This document shows, one piece after another, positions 28,962-38,098 of a stretch of DNA of 64,000 nucleotides. A program made the position numbers and the translations under genes. The DNA lies in assembly GCA_944323805.1 (NCBI GenBank), contig CALUTW010000007.1, forward strand, positions 54,289-118,288. The letters run 5' to 3'. How positions within the stretch are numbered: the stretch's first letter is position 1; every line of letters starts with the position of its first letter. The stretch is from an uncultured Bacteroidales bacterium (GTDB taxonomy: Bacteria > Bacteroidota > Bacteroidia > Bacteroidales > UBA932). Under the pieces are notes generated by a model that had not been told where the DNA came from, did not search any database, and saw only the letters and a list, made by a program, of their open reading frames with translations.

Positions 28962-29729
28962 ATGACACAGGAATATGTTACAAGGATAGCGGATTTCATA
29001 GCCCGCTATCTTTCTTATATGCTCGGGGCAGGTGTGCATACATCGAGGGTCGTGCGTAACAGCAAGAGGATAGGGGATGCCCTGGGTGTTGATGTGAGCG
29101 TACATACTTCACAGAAGACGGCCACCCTGACCGTCGCTGAAAAGGGCCGGCCTGTCATGAATACGAGGGTGCTCGATATCCCGGCTTTCCCGATAAGCTT
29201 CGAGTGGAATGCGGACCTGAGCGCGTTGAGCTGGGCTGCATATGACAGGAAAATGCCGCTGGAAGAGATAGAGGCCAGGTTCGACAGCCTTGTGGCAAAG
29301 CCCAGGATGAATCCTGTATTTGTCCTGCTGATGGCTTCGCTTGCCAATGCATCCTTCTGCCGCCTCTTCGGCGGCGACATATGGGCCATGCTTGTCACAT
29401 TTACCGCAACAATGATCGGGTTCTTTACCCGTCAGCATCTTACAAGACGGCATGTCAACCATTATATCGTGTTTGTCGTGTCTGCCTTCGTGGCATCGCT
29501 CTGTGCCTCCACCGCCCTGACGCTCGGGCTTGATTCGGCCGAGATCGCCCTTGCTACAAGCGTACTTTATCTTGTGCCCGGGGTTCCTCTTATCAACGGT
29601 GTAATCGATATCACGGACGGGCATATCCAGATAGGAATCAGCCGGCTCGTGAATGCCCTTATGCTGATCGTGTGTATAGCAATAGGCATGTCTGCCACAT
29701 TAATGTTAGTCAAGGACAGTTTGTTATGA
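28962..29729 (+). CDS. Threonine/serine exporter family protein, N-terminal ThrE part
   Basis: A 255-residue membrane protein matching the first half of ThrE (DUF1212). A cytosolic N-terminal region (residues 1-110) with RYLSYMLGAGVHTSRVVRNS is followed by about five helices, including LYLVPGVPLINGVIDITDGH, which is the conserved P-G-x-P-L-x-N-G signature. In many bacteria ThrE is a single chain; here it is split from the second half, which begins at an overlapping ATGA. The two proteins should assemble to export small neutral amino acids, but activity is inferred from the family. Confidence 0.9.
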   Translation: MTQEYVTRIADFIARYLSYMLGAGVHTSRVVRNSKRIGDALGVDVSVHTSQKTATLTVAEKGRPVMNTRVLDIPAFPISFEWNADLSALSWAAYDRKMPLEEIEARFDSLVAKPRMNPVFVLLMASLANASFCRLFGGDIWAMLVTFTATMIGFFTRQHLTRRHVNHYIVFVVSAFVASLCASTALTLGLDSAEIALATSVLYLVPGVPLINGVIDITDGHIQIGISRLVNALMLIVCIAIGMSATLMLVKDSLL

Positions 29730-30223
29730 TTGCAGTGGATATAATTTCAGACGGCCTGTTCGCAGCTGTCGCGGCAATGGGATTCGGCTCGATTTCCGAC
29801 CCTCCGATGCGGGCTTTCCGGTATATTGCGATACTTGCTGCCGTCGGGCATGCCACCAGATATTGCCTGATGACTTTCCTCGGTGTCGATATCGCTACGG
29901 CATCCCTGATTGCCGCATTCATAATCGGCACGGGCAGCGTGTGGTTCGGGAAGAAGGTCTTCTGCCCGATGACGGTCCTCTATATCCCGGCCCTCCTGCC
30001 GATGGTCCCGGGAACGTATGCATATAAGACGGTCTTTTCCCTCATCATGTTCCTCCAGGAGATATCCTCGCCTACACAGGGCAGCGAATACCTGCAGGCT
30101 ATGATATTCAACGGGGCCGTTTCATTCAGTGTCATTTTCATGCTTGCCGTCGGTGCCACCCTGCCGGTCTTCCTCCTGCGGGAACGGGCTAATTCGATGA
30201 CAAGGGGTTCAAGATATATCTGA
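29726..30223 (+). CDS. Threonine/serine exporter family protein, C-terminal ThrE part (DUF3815-like)
   Basis: A 165-residue protein with four or five hydrophobic segments and the second-half ThrE motif LYIPALLPMVPGTYAYKTVF (the PxPG..AY signature). The start ATG 29726 overlaps the stop of the first half by 4 bp, which gives translational coupling and equal amounts. The longer open frame starting at 29672 runs inside the upstream gene and is rejected. It is followed after 4 bp by a membrane protein gene, so the operon continues. Confidence 0.9.
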   Translation: MIAVDIISDGLFAAVAAMGFGSISDPPMRAFRYIAILAAVGHATRYCLMTFLGVDIATASLIAAFIIGTGSVWFGKKVFCPMTVLYIPALLPMVPGTYAYKTVFSLIMFLQEISSPTQGSEYLQAMIFNGAVSFSVIFMLAVGATLPVFLLRERANSMTRGSRYI

Positions 30224-30227
30224 TGAT

Positions 30228-30935
30228 ATGGACGACATATTCTGGAAATCTATAGCCGACTACAATACTGCGACGTGGCCATTGCAGATACTGTTCATCG
30301 CCGTAGCGGCCGTATTGACTCTCATACTGTGGTTCAGACCGCGTACATGGGCCAAGATTGCAATTAAGGTCTACATGGTGGCCGTGTCGCTGTGGATTGC
30401 GTTCGTGTATTATATGAAATATGCGGCTGCCAGGGATTATTCGGAAGTAATTGCGATTTTCTGGTGCATGGTTGCGGCTGCGTGGATATATGACCTCCTG
30501 ACGCATTTCGCGTCATTCCAGAAGCCTGACAGATGCTCCCCCTGGAGAATCTCCTTCCTGTTCCTGCCACTGCTGTATCCTGTGATATCGCTTGCACGAG
30601 GACTGGAATTCCCGATGATTACTACCCCGATGCTGCCGAGTGCGGTAGCCCTCTACATGCTCGGGATGCTTCTGGTGTTCAGCCGGAGGATAAATCTGTT
30701 TGTATTCATCTTTATTGTCCACTGGTCCGTCATAGCGATATCAAAGATTGTATTCTTTGATATCCCAGAGGATATTCTTCTTGCAGCGGCATGTCTTCCT
30801 GCCATCTACGTGTTCTTCAGCATGATGGTCGAGGAGGACAGGACGGAATACAAGCCGTCCCGCACTGCGGTAAAGGCTCTTGTCCTGGCAGTCGCTGTCC
30901 TTATCGGTACATGTATGGTCGTTGAATATGTTTGA
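30228..30935 (+). CDS. Polytopic membrane protein, DUF6064-like
   Basis: A 235-residue protein with about seven hydrophobic segments. The beginning SIADYNTATWPLQILFIAVAA and the PLLYPVISLARGLEFPMITTPMLPSAVALYMLGMLL stretch (a proline-rich helix pair) resemble the DUF6064 family as I remember it; this is not certain. No catalytic motif is visible and the function is unknown. It sits 4 bp after the ThrE pair and its stop overlaps the Nudix start by 8 bp, so it is co-transcribed with both. Confidence 0.65.
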   Translation: MDDIFWKSIADYNTATWPLQILFIAVAAVLTLILWFRPRTWAKIAIKVYMVAVSLWIAFVYYMKYAAARDYSEVIAIFWCMVAAAWIYDLLTHFASFQKPDRCSPWRISFLFLPLLYPVISLARGLEFPMITTPMLPSAVALYMLGMLLVFSRRINLFVFIFIVHWSVIAISKIVFFDIPEDILLAAACLPAIYVFFSMMVEEDRTEYKPSRTAVKALVLAVAVLIGTCMVVEYV

Positions 30936-31548
30936 GCTGATCTATCCTGATACGGATGTGCCGGAGCTTCCGGCACCGGATGTCTCCTCTGCCGGTCAGA
31001 GGGCATTCCATGATGCGGGGAACGCGGCTGGTCCGGCTTCCCGCACAGAGTATTTCCCGGTAATAGGCAGCAATGGCGTTGTGATAGCGAGAGCCACGAG
31101 GGCATATTGCCATTCCGGGTCAAAGGTCCTCCATCCGGTCGTGCATCTGCATGTGATTGACCGTATGGGACATCTGTATCTTCAGAAACGTTCCATGAAC
31201 AAGGACATCCAGCCGGGCAGATGGGATACGGCCGTGGGAGGCCATGTCGATTATGGCGAAAGCATTCTCGAGGCCTTGTACAGGGAATCTTCGGAGGAGC
31301 TCGGACTTGTCGAGTTCAATCCTGTGTGGCTGTGCTCATATGAGTTCGAGTCCGGGATTGAAAGGGAGCAGATAAATGTATTTGCCGCCGTCGGCAGCTA
31401 TATGATGACCCCCGACCATGACGAGGTGGAGGAAATCCGGGGGTGGACAATGGATGCGATATCAGGAAATTTGGGAAAGTCGGTCTTTACTCCTAACTTT
31501 GAAGGAGAGTTCGTCAGGATACGGGACAGTCTTCTCGCGCTTCTGTGA
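30928..31548 (+). CDS. Nudix hydrolase
   Basis: A 206-residue protein with the complete Nudix box at residues 105-127, following the Gx5Ex7REUxEExGU pattern ([16 protein letters not shown], then SSEELGL). The flanking [24 protein letters not shown] and [21 protein letters not shown] is the arrangement of isopentenyl-diphosphate-isomerase-like Nudix proteins, so a phosphorylated metabolite is the likely substrate. Start ATG 30928 is chosen because upstream sequence belongs to the preceding membrane protein. An N-terminal 50-residue extension has no recognisable domain. Confidence 0.9.
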   Translation: MFELIYPDTDVPELPAPDVSSAGQRAFHDAGNAAGPASRTEYFPVIGSNGVVIARATRAYCHSGSKVLHPVVHLHVIDRMGHLYLQKRSMNKDIQPGRWDTAVGGHVDYGESILEALYRESSEELGLVEFNPVWLCSYEFESGIEREQINVFAAVGSYMMTPDHDEVEEIRGWTMDAISGNLGKSVFTPNFEGEFVRIRDSLLALL

Positions 31549-31564
31549 CAGAAAAACATGTAGG

Positions 31565-33052
31565 ATGGCAAATATTGAATGCTTTATTCCGGAGATGCCC
31601 GGAGATGTGATTTCGTCCGCAGTCGGGTCATTCGACAGGAGTGATTCCTTTGCCGGAGTGACCGTGATTTCCGGGAGATTCATCAGGAGCACATCGGTGC
31701 TCAGGAGCCTTGCAAAGGCTGCTGCAGCGGATTATGTGCTGATATTCTCGGGTAACGCCCCGTTTGAAATGGGGGCATATGCCCTGGACCGGTTCCTGTC
31801 GGTCGCTGCAGATACAGGGGCGGACATGCTTTATTCCGACTATTATGACAGCTCAGTGGACGGTACGGGCAATGAGATCCTGACAAGGCATCCTCTGATT
31901 GACTGTCAGAAAGGGGCTTTACGCGACGATTTCGATTTCGGTCCGGTGCTGGTGTTCCGGACTTCCTCGTTCAGGAAGGCGGTAAAGTCGATGACTGAAG
32001 ACTACTCCTATGGCGCCCTCTATGACCTCCGGCTCCGGATGAGGAACATAGTGCATATCAATGAGCCTCTCTATACGTATGTCAGGACGGATTTCCGCAG
32101 GTCGGGAGTCCGGCAGTTCGATTATGTGGACCCGAAGAACAGGGAAGTCCAGATAGAGATGGAAAAGATATGCACCCGGCATCTGAAAAGGATAGGGGCA
32201 TATCTGGAGCCGGTCTTCTCCAAGGACTATGAATCAGACTGCAGTATGGACCAGGCGGATACGGCATCCGGGAAGGCCTGCTTCCCGGTAAAGGCGTCGG
32301 TCGTAATCCCGGTCTTCAACAGGGCGTCCACCATAGAGGATGCCGTCAGGAGCGCCATGTCGCAGGAATGCGGCTTCAGCTATAATGTCATTGTCGTGGA
32401 CAATCATTCCTCTGACGGGACCACGGGGATACTTGAGAGAATGGCTGCCCGGTATGGGGACAGGCTTGTGCACATAATCCCGGAATATGAGGGGCTCGGT
32501 ATCGGGGGATGCTGGAATCTGGCCGTAAATGACAGCCGGTGCGGAGAATTTGCAGTCCAGCTTGACAGCGATGACGTATATTCCGGGCCGGATACCCTGG
32601 ACCGGATAGTCAGGGAGTTTGACATGCAGGAATGCGGGATGGTCATAGGCTCCTACCTGATGACCGATTACAATATGAACCCCATTCCTCCAGGGGTCAT
32701 TGACCATAGGGAGTGGACAGACGGTAACGGCAGGAATAATGCTCTGAGGATAAATGGCTTGGGAGCTCCGAGGGCTTTCAGGACCTCTCTCCTGAGACGT
32801 TTCCGCTTCCCGGATACAAGCTACGGGGAGGATTATGCGATGGGGCTGAGAATCAGCAGGGAATACAGGATAGGGCGAATATATGACGTCCTGTACTGCT
32901 GCAGAAGATGGGAAGGAAATTCGGATGCCGCCCTTGATATTGCCCGCGTCAATGCCAATAACCTGTATAAGGACAGGCTCAGGACATGGGAGATTGAAGC
33001 CCGGATTGCCATGAATAAAAGAACTGTCCCGGACAGTAGCCGGGAGGATTAA
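31565..33052 (+). CDS. Glycosyltransferase family 2 protein with tandem GT-A-like modules
   Basis: A 495-residue cytosolic protein. The C-terminal half (from about residue 243) is a typical GT2: [26 protein letters not shown], the DXD site QLDSDDVY near residue 333, and [11 protein letters not shown] near 420. The N-terminal half also looks like a GT-A fold with a possible metal site ([10 protein letters not shown] near residue 95) but lacks a clean start motif, so it may be a degenerate duplicate. The start is ATG 31565; the longer open frame runs into the Nudix gene. It is 16 bp after that gene and 20 bp before the DUF4922-SpoIID gene, so it probably belongs to the cell-wall-related operon. 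Confidence 0.85.
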   Translation: MANIECFIPEMPGDVISSAVGSFDRSDSFAGVTVISGRFIRSTSVLRSLAKAAAADYVLIFSGNAPFEMGAYALDRFLSVAADTGADMLYSDYYDSSVDGTGNEILTRHPLIDCQKGALRDDFDFGPVLVFRTSSFRKAVKSMTEDYSYGALYDLRLRMRNIVHINEPLYTYVRTDFRRSGVRQFDYVDPKNREVQIEMEKICTRHLKRIGAYLEPVFSKDYESDCSMDQADTASGKACFPVKASVVIPVFNRASTIEDAVRSAMSQECGFSYNVIVVDNHSSDGTTGILERMAARYGDRLVHIIPEYEGLGIGGCWNLAVNDSRCGEFAVQLDSDDVYSGPDTLDRIVREFDMQECGMVIGSYLMTDYNMNPIPPGVIDHREWTDGNGRNNALRINGLGAPRAFRTSLLRRFRFPDTSYGEDYAMGLRISREYRIGRIYDVLYCCRRWEGNSDAALDIARVNANNLYKDRLRTWEIEARIAMNKRTVPDSSRED

Positions 33053-33072
33053 TGATATAAAGTCAGCGACAG

Positions 33073-35469
33073 GTGAAGAAGAAATCCCTTGACAATTTTG
33101 CCAATGACCAGCTGTCCCTATGGCCGCTTGCCAGGGACAATTACAGGGCACTGAAGGCAGCTGAAGTCAGGACGATGTCTGTAAACGGACTGGAGGTCAG
33201 GATACAGCATAATCCTGCAAGAGCGGTGTCGACGGCTGCGAAGGTCGACGATGCGTCAGTGAGGCAGAGGAAATGCTTCCTGTGCAGGGACAACCGGCCG
33301 GACTGTCAGATAAGCCTGAAATTCGACGGGAGAAAAGGAAAGAAATACGATATCCTTGTCAATCCGTACCCCATATTTCCCCGGCATTTCGTGATAGCGA
33401 TGGACCGGCATTGCGACCAGTCGATATGGAAACGCTATGTCGACATGCTTGACTTTGCAAAGGCACGCCAGGGATATGCAGTCATGTACAACGGCCCGAA
33501 ATGCGGGGCCTCCGCTCCGGTCCATCATCATTTCCAGGCGGTAGAGACCGGTGTCCTTCCCCTGCAATGCGATGTCGGGAATCTCTTCGATGCCATGTCC
33601 GGGGCCACAGGAGGTCCCGGTGACAGTGAAGACGGCGTGCTTGAGTACCTTTCTTCAGTAAAGGAGGCCGACCTTTATCATTACCGCAGGTTTGCACACG
33701 GGATTTTCGCCCTGAGGGCATCTACAGCCAAATCCATGGCAAAGCTTTTCTACAGGCTGCTTGACTGTGCCCCTCTGAAGGACGGGGACAGCGAGCCGAT
33801 GTTCAATCTTGTCGTATGGCATACCGGCACAGAATACCGCTCTACAGTGATGTTCCGTGACTCGCACAGGTCGCATCATTATTTTTCCGGGGGCCCTGAC
33901 CACCTGATGATAAGTCCGGGATGTGCCGATATGGCCGGATTCTTCATAGCGCCGCAAAAGGAAGACTTTGAAAAGCTTTCCCCGGAGCTTCTTTCGGACC
34001 TCGTCTCGGAGGTGGCGCTTCAGGAACAGGATGAGAAGCTGCTGCTCTGGCGTCTTACGAGACACCAGCCTGTAGTGTCGGTCGGCATAATGTCCGCACC
34101 GGAAATCTGTTTCGAGATTCTGGCGGACGGGGCAGGAAAACGCAAGGCGGTCTATAAGGAAGGCAAGATCGAGTATGACGGGGTGCTTTACGATGAACTT
34201 TATTTTGAGGAACAGACCCCGTCGACAATGTTTGCTGAGGCAGGCTTCATCCTTCATGATGTCTCCATCGGCAAAGGGTTCCATTGGGAAAGGAAAGAAG
34301 TGCAGAAATTCGCCGGGGCGCTGAAGATTACGGTCGGGAAGAACTCTCTCCGGGCCATCAATGTGATAGGCGTCGAGGATTATCTTCTCAGCGTCATATC
34401 TTCCGAGATGAAGTCCACGTCATCCCTGGAGCTGCTGAAAGCGCATGCCGTGATATCCAGGTCATGGGTCATGAAAAGGATTCTCGGGCATTCATCGGGC
34501 AGGAAGCATGTCCCGGAATGGGTAAATAACATGCCTTCCCTGGTAACACATGTGGTTTCATCATGCGACAGTGGCAATGTACATGGACAGGACTGCGACG
34601 GCCGGGATAGGGTCGAATACGTGAGATGGTATGACAATGAGGAGCACAAGGCTTTCGATGTATGCGCTGATGACCATTGCCAGAGATATCAGGGGCTGAC
34701 GAGGGCTGCGGGAGATATGGTCAGGAAAGCAATCGATTCCACATGGGGAGAGCTGCTGACATATGAAGGCGGCATCTGCGATGCGCGGTTCTCCAAATGC
34801 TGCGGCGGCATTACCGAGAGATTCTCCACATGCTGGGAGGACAGGGACTATCCGTATCTCTCCCCGGTGGAGGACAGGCCAGGATGTACCGGGCATGAGG
34901 CATTGCCGGACTGTTCCTCGGAAAAGGATGCCGCAGACCATATCATGTCAGGCGGCAAGGATGCGTTCTGCGCGACATCGGACCCGAAGATACTGTCGCA
35001 GGTACTTAACGACTACGATATGGAGACTCCTGATTTCTACAGGTGGACAGAGACATATGCTGCCGATGAGCTCTCTTCCATTGTCCGTGAACGCTCCGGA
35101 TACGATATCGGGACTATCCGGGAGATAGTCCCGGAACACAGGGGGGCATCAGGCCGTATTGACCGGCTGCGCATAACCGGCTCCAGAATGACTCTTGTGG
35201 TGGGCAAGGAGCTTGAGATAAGGAGGATATTGTCAAGGTCGCACCTCAAGAGCTCTGCCTTCACAGTCAGGTTCGGACCCGGTTCCCGGATTGTCATTTC
35301 CGGGGCAGGCTGGGGGCATGGTGCAGGACTGTGCCAGATAGGTGCGGCCGTAATGGCGGAAGAAGGGTACGGCTATCGTCAGATACTGTCCCATTATTAC
35401 CGCGATGCCGTGATAAGCAGGCATGTGCCAGGTCTTGAATCCGATAAGACTTCATACGATGAAAGGTAG
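33073..35469 (+). CDS. DUF4922 (HIT/GalT-like) - SpoIID/LytB fusion protein
   Basis: A 798-residue two-domain protein starting with GTG. Residues 1-330 are DUF4922; KCFLCRDNRP, NPYPIFPRHFVIA and the triad HHHFQ (residues 151-155) fit the H-x-H-x-Q site of GalT/Ap4A-phosphorylase-type HIT enzymes. Residues about 335-795 are a SpoIID/LytB domain, with GVEDYLLSVISSEMKS (likely catalytic Glu445), LLKAHAVISRSWV and GWGHGAGLCQIGAAVMAEEG. SpoIID proteins act as lytic transglycosylases on stripped peptidoglycan or as amidase enhancers. No signal peptide or membrane segment is visible, so it would be cytosolic. It overlaps the AmpG-like gene by 11 bp. The pairing suggests processing of imported wall fragments. 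Confidence 0.85.
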   Translation: MKKKSLDNFANDQLSLWPLARDNYRALKAAEVRTMSVNGLEVRIQHNPARAVSTAAKVDDASVRQRKCFLCRDNRPDCQISLKFDGRKGKKYDILVNPYPIFPRHFVIAMDRHCDQSIWKRYVDMLDFAKARQGYAVMYNGPKCGASAPVHHHFQAVETGVLPLQCDVGNLFDAMSGATGGPGDSEDGVLEYLSSVKEADLYHYRRFAHGIFALRASTAKSMAKLFYRLLDCAPLKDGDSEPMFNLVVWHTGTEYRSTVMFRDSHRSHHYFSGGPDHLMISPGCADMAGFFIAPQKEDFEKLSPELLSDLVSEVALQEQDEKLLLWRLTRHQPVVSVGIMSAPEICFEILADGAGKRKAVYKEGKIEYDGVLYDELYFEEQTPSTMFAEAGFILHDVSIGKGFHWERKEVQKFAGALKITVGKNSLRAINVIGVEDYLLSVISSEMKSTSSLELLKAHAVISRSWVMKRILGHSSGRKHVPEWVNNMPSLVTHVVSSCDSGNVHGQDCDGRDRVEYVRWYDNEEHKAFDVCADDHCQRYQGLTRAAGDMVRKAIDSTWGELLTYEGGICDARFSKCCGGITERFSTCWEDRDYPYLSPVEDRPGCTGHEALPDCSSEKDAADHIMSGGKDAFCATSDPKILSQVLNDYDMETPDFYRWTETYAADELSSIVRERSGYDIGTIREIVPEHRGASGRIDRLRITGSRMTLVVGKELEIRRILSRSHLKSSAFTVRFGPGSRIVISGAGWGHGAGLCQIGAAVMAEEGYGYRQILSHYYRDAVISRHVPGLESDKTSYDER

Positions 35470-36811
35470 GACAGTGCGGCAACACGGGCCATGGGCCTGG
35501 GTCCCGACATTATATTTTGCCGAGGGCATACCATATTTCATAGTAAATACCATATCGGTCATCATGTTCAAGAAGATGGGCATGTCCAACGGCGATGTCG
35601 CCATGTATACCGGTCTGCTGTACCTGCCATGGGTGGTCAAGCCCCTGTGGAGCCCCTTTGTCGACATCATCCGTACTAAAAGATGGTGGGTCGTGACGAT
35701 GCAGGTCCTGATGTCTGCGGCATTTGCAGCGGCGGCATTTTCCCTTCCGTCGCCGTCGGCGGAAGTCATCGCGTCCGGACATGCCCCGGTCTCGATCTTT
35801 GCAGGGACTCTTGTCATATTCTGGAGTTCAGCCTTTGCATCGGCTACACATGACATAGCTGCAGACGGATATTACATGATAGCCCTTGACAGCAACAGGC
35901 AGTCGCTGTTTGTGGGTATCAGAAGCACATTCTACAGGCTTGCCTCCATTTTCGGGCAGGGTGTGCTGGTCGTTCTGGCAGGGGTGCTTGAATCCAGGAC
36001 GGGCGATATCCCCCGGTCATGGTTCATCACAATGCTGATATGCGCTGTCCTGTTTGCTGCAGTCACTATATATCACTCCTTTGTGCTTCCGCGTCCGGCA
36101 GGTGATGTCTCCGGCTCGCAGGACTCCGGCTCCGGCCAGGCTTCCGCACGCAAGGCTTCCGATATCATAAGGGAATTCGCGATGACCTTCGTGACGTTTT
36201 TCCGTAAAAGGCATGTCTGGCTTGCCATCATCTTCATGTTGCTGTACCGTCTTCCGGAGGCATTCCTCATCAAGATGATGAATCCGTTCCTGCTCGACCC
36301 GGTCTCTGCAGGGGGGCTTGGCCTGTCGACAGAGAATGTGGGCATTGCATACGGGACTGTCGGGGTGGCCGCCCTTACAGCCGGAGGAATCGCCGGAGGA
36401 ATCGCAGCCTCGCGCACGGGATTGAAGAAGTCCCTCTGGCCCATGGCATTGAGCATGACCCTTCCGTGTCTCACATTTGTGTATCTTGCCATGGCGCAGC
36501 CTCACGATTTTCTCATTGTGAACCTGTGCGTATGCATCGAACAGTTCGGATACGGCTTTGGCTTTACGGCCTACATGCTCTATATGATCTATTTTTCGGA
36601 TGGGGAGTTCAAGACCGCCCATTACTCCATCTGTACGGCATTTATGGCATTGAGCATGATGATTCCCGGGATGGTCGCCGGATACCTTCAGGAATGGCTC
36701 GGGTATGAAGGCTTTTTCTGGATGGTCATAGCATGCTGTCTTGCAACCATAGCAGTGGCCGTACCTGTACATTCCCTTGTCGATGCCTCTTTCGGCAGGA
36801 AACAGAAATGA
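35459..36811 (+). CDS. ampG: AmpG-like muropeptide MFS importer
   Basis: A 450-residue major facilitator with 12 predicted helices. AmpG-type features are the start WVPTLYFAEGIPYFIVNTISV, KPLWSPFVDIIRTKRWWV between helices 2 and 3, and SAFASATHDIAADGYYM, which matches the AmpG SAxQDIAxDGY motif. Family members import anhydromuropeptides or GlcNAc-anhMurNAc from the periplasm. The start ATG 35459 is inside the preceding gene (11-bp overlap). A Ser/Gly-rich loop of about 20 residues near residue 225 is a normal central-loop position. Its neighbours (SpoIID fusion, NamZ) support a role in peptidoglycan recovery. Confidence 0.88.
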   Translation: MKGRTVRQHGPWAWVPTLYFAEGIPYFIVNTISVIMFKKMGMSNGDVAMYTGLLYLPWVVKPLWSPFVDIIRTKRWWVVTMQVLMSAAFAAAAFSLPSPSAEVIASGHAPVSIFAGTLVIFWSSAFASATHDIAADGYYMIALDSNRQSLFVGIRSTFYRLASIFGQGVLVVLAGVLESRTGDIPRSWFITMLICAVLFAAVTIYHSFVLPRPAGDVSGSQDSGSGQASARKASDIIREFAMTFVTFFRKRHVWLAIIFMLLYRLPEAFLIKMMNPFLLDPVSAGGLGLSTENVGIAYGTVGVAALTAGGIAGGIAASRTGLKKSLWPMALSMTLPCLTFVYLAMAQPHDFLIVNLCVCIEQFGYGFGFTAYMLYMIYFSDGEFKTAHYSICTAFMALSMMIPGMVAGYLQEWLGYEGFFWMVIACCLATIAVAVPVHSLVDASFGRKQK

Positions 36812-36872
36812 TAGCGGCAGCCTGGACGGAGGAAAAGGTCCGGTTTTCATCCGTATCTGGACGATTTTTTTA

Positions 36873-36880
36873 TATATTTG
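36873..36880 (+). promoter_or_regulatory. -7 element (TATATTTG) before the serpin gene
   Basis: Exact TAnnTTTG match 49 bp before the serpin ATG; the serpin-NamZ pair may thus have its own transcript. No -33 box is evident. Confidence 0.5.
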
Positions 36881-36928
36881 TCGCTGGCAGGGCATGTGCT
36901 GCATGTCCTGCTGAAATTCCATACTGAC

Positions 36929-38098
36929 ATGAAAAAGAATATCTTTGCTGTGGCTGCCGTTGCAGCCATGCTGTGTGCCTGCGGAGGCGGCCAGCAGAAG
37001 AGCGGCGATATGCCGGAACAGGACGGTTCAAGAACCGGATATGCATTGGCATTCTTCAGGAATGCCGCCGCGTTGTCCGGTGCGGATGAGAATATGATGG
37101 TATCTCCATACAGTGCGGGTGTTGCATTGTCAATGCTTGCGGACGGGGCTGAGGACGAGACAAGGGCAGAGCTGCTCAGGGCTCTGGGCGGGTCCGTATT
37201 TTCGGGGGATATACTGCATGCGGATTCCCTGGCCGATGTCCGCTCCGCCAATTCGGCATGGATAAGGTCTGGCTTCGATGTCAAGGACAGCTATGTGGCC
37301 CTGCTCCGGGAGAGCTACGGCGCGATGGTAGCCGAAAAGGATTTTTCATCAGGTTCAACTGTCGGGGAAATCAACAGGTGGTGCTCGGATAATACGGAAG
37401 GAAGAATCACGGAAATCATTGACCGTATCAGCCCAGACATGGTAATGTTCCTTGTCAACGCACTGTATTTCAAGGCTCCGTGGGAGCATGAATTCCGCAA
37501 GGAAAGTACATCCGACAAGGTGTTCCATGGCTCTGCGGGTGATGCGGAAGTCCCGATGATGTATATCCGGAATGATTTCAGATATGCCTCGTATGGCAAT
37601 AACCAGATAGTTGAACTCCCGTATGAAGGCGGCCGTTATTCCATGCTGGTAGCCTTGCCTGCTGAGGACGTGGCGATGCAGGATGCGCTGCCGATGCTTA
37701 CGGAGGAAATGTATGACAAGGCAACCGGTCAGATGACAAGGAAAAAGGTCGCGCTTACCCTGCCTAAGTTCAGGTTCGAGACGGACCTTGTCCTCAATGA
37801 TGCCCTCAGGAGAATGGGCGTGGAACGCGTCTTCTCCGGTTCCGCGCAGCTCGGCGGGATTTCAGATGCATCCATAGCAGTGGACCAGGTAAGGCAGAAA
37901 TGTTTCATAGAGGTCAATGAGCAGGGTTCAGAGGCGGCGGCAGTTACGGGTATCGGGGTACGCCTTACATCCGCAAGGCCTGCCGACATGCCTGTGGTCA
38001 TGACAGTTGACAGGCCGTTCTACTTCGCCATAGTCGATAATGCTGCAGATAACATCCTGTTCATCGGCAGGGTCATGAATCTTGGAGGGGAGGAATAA
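36929..38098 (+). CDS. Serpin family lipoprotein (serine protease inhibitor)
   Basis: A 389-residue exported lipoprotein; the signal ends in the lipobox LCAC. The serpin fold is evident from NMMVSPYSAGVALSMLADGA, FLVNALYFKAPWEHEF and the C-terminal DRPFYFAIVDNAADNILFIGRV. The reactive-centre hinge EQGSEAAAVTG starts at Glu331 and has the small residues needed for loop insertion, so it should be inhibitory. Counting from the hinge puts P1 near Thr in the VRLTSARP segment, with arginines close by; the target protease cannot be assigned. A known bacterial relative is miropin of Tannerella forsythia. The stop overlaps the namZ ATG (TAATG). Confidence 0.92.
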   Translation: MKKNIFAVAAVAAMLCACGGGQQKSGDMPEQDGSRTGYALAFFRNAAALSGADENMMVSPYSAGVALSMLADGAEDETRAELLRALGGSVFSGDILHADSLADVRSANSAWIRSGFDVKDSYVALLRESYGAMVAEKDFSSGSTVGEINRWCSDNTEGRITEIIDRISPDMVMFLVNALYFKAPWEHEFRKESTSDKVFHGSAGDAEVPMMYIRNDFRYASYGNNQIVELPYEGGRYSMLVALPAEDVAMQDALPMLTEEMYDKATGQMTRKKVALTLPKFRFETDLVLNDALRRMGVERVFSGSAQLGGISDASIAVDQVRQKCFIEVNEQGSEAAAVTGIGVRLTSARPADMPVVMTVDRPFYFAIVDNAADNILFIGRVMNLGGEE

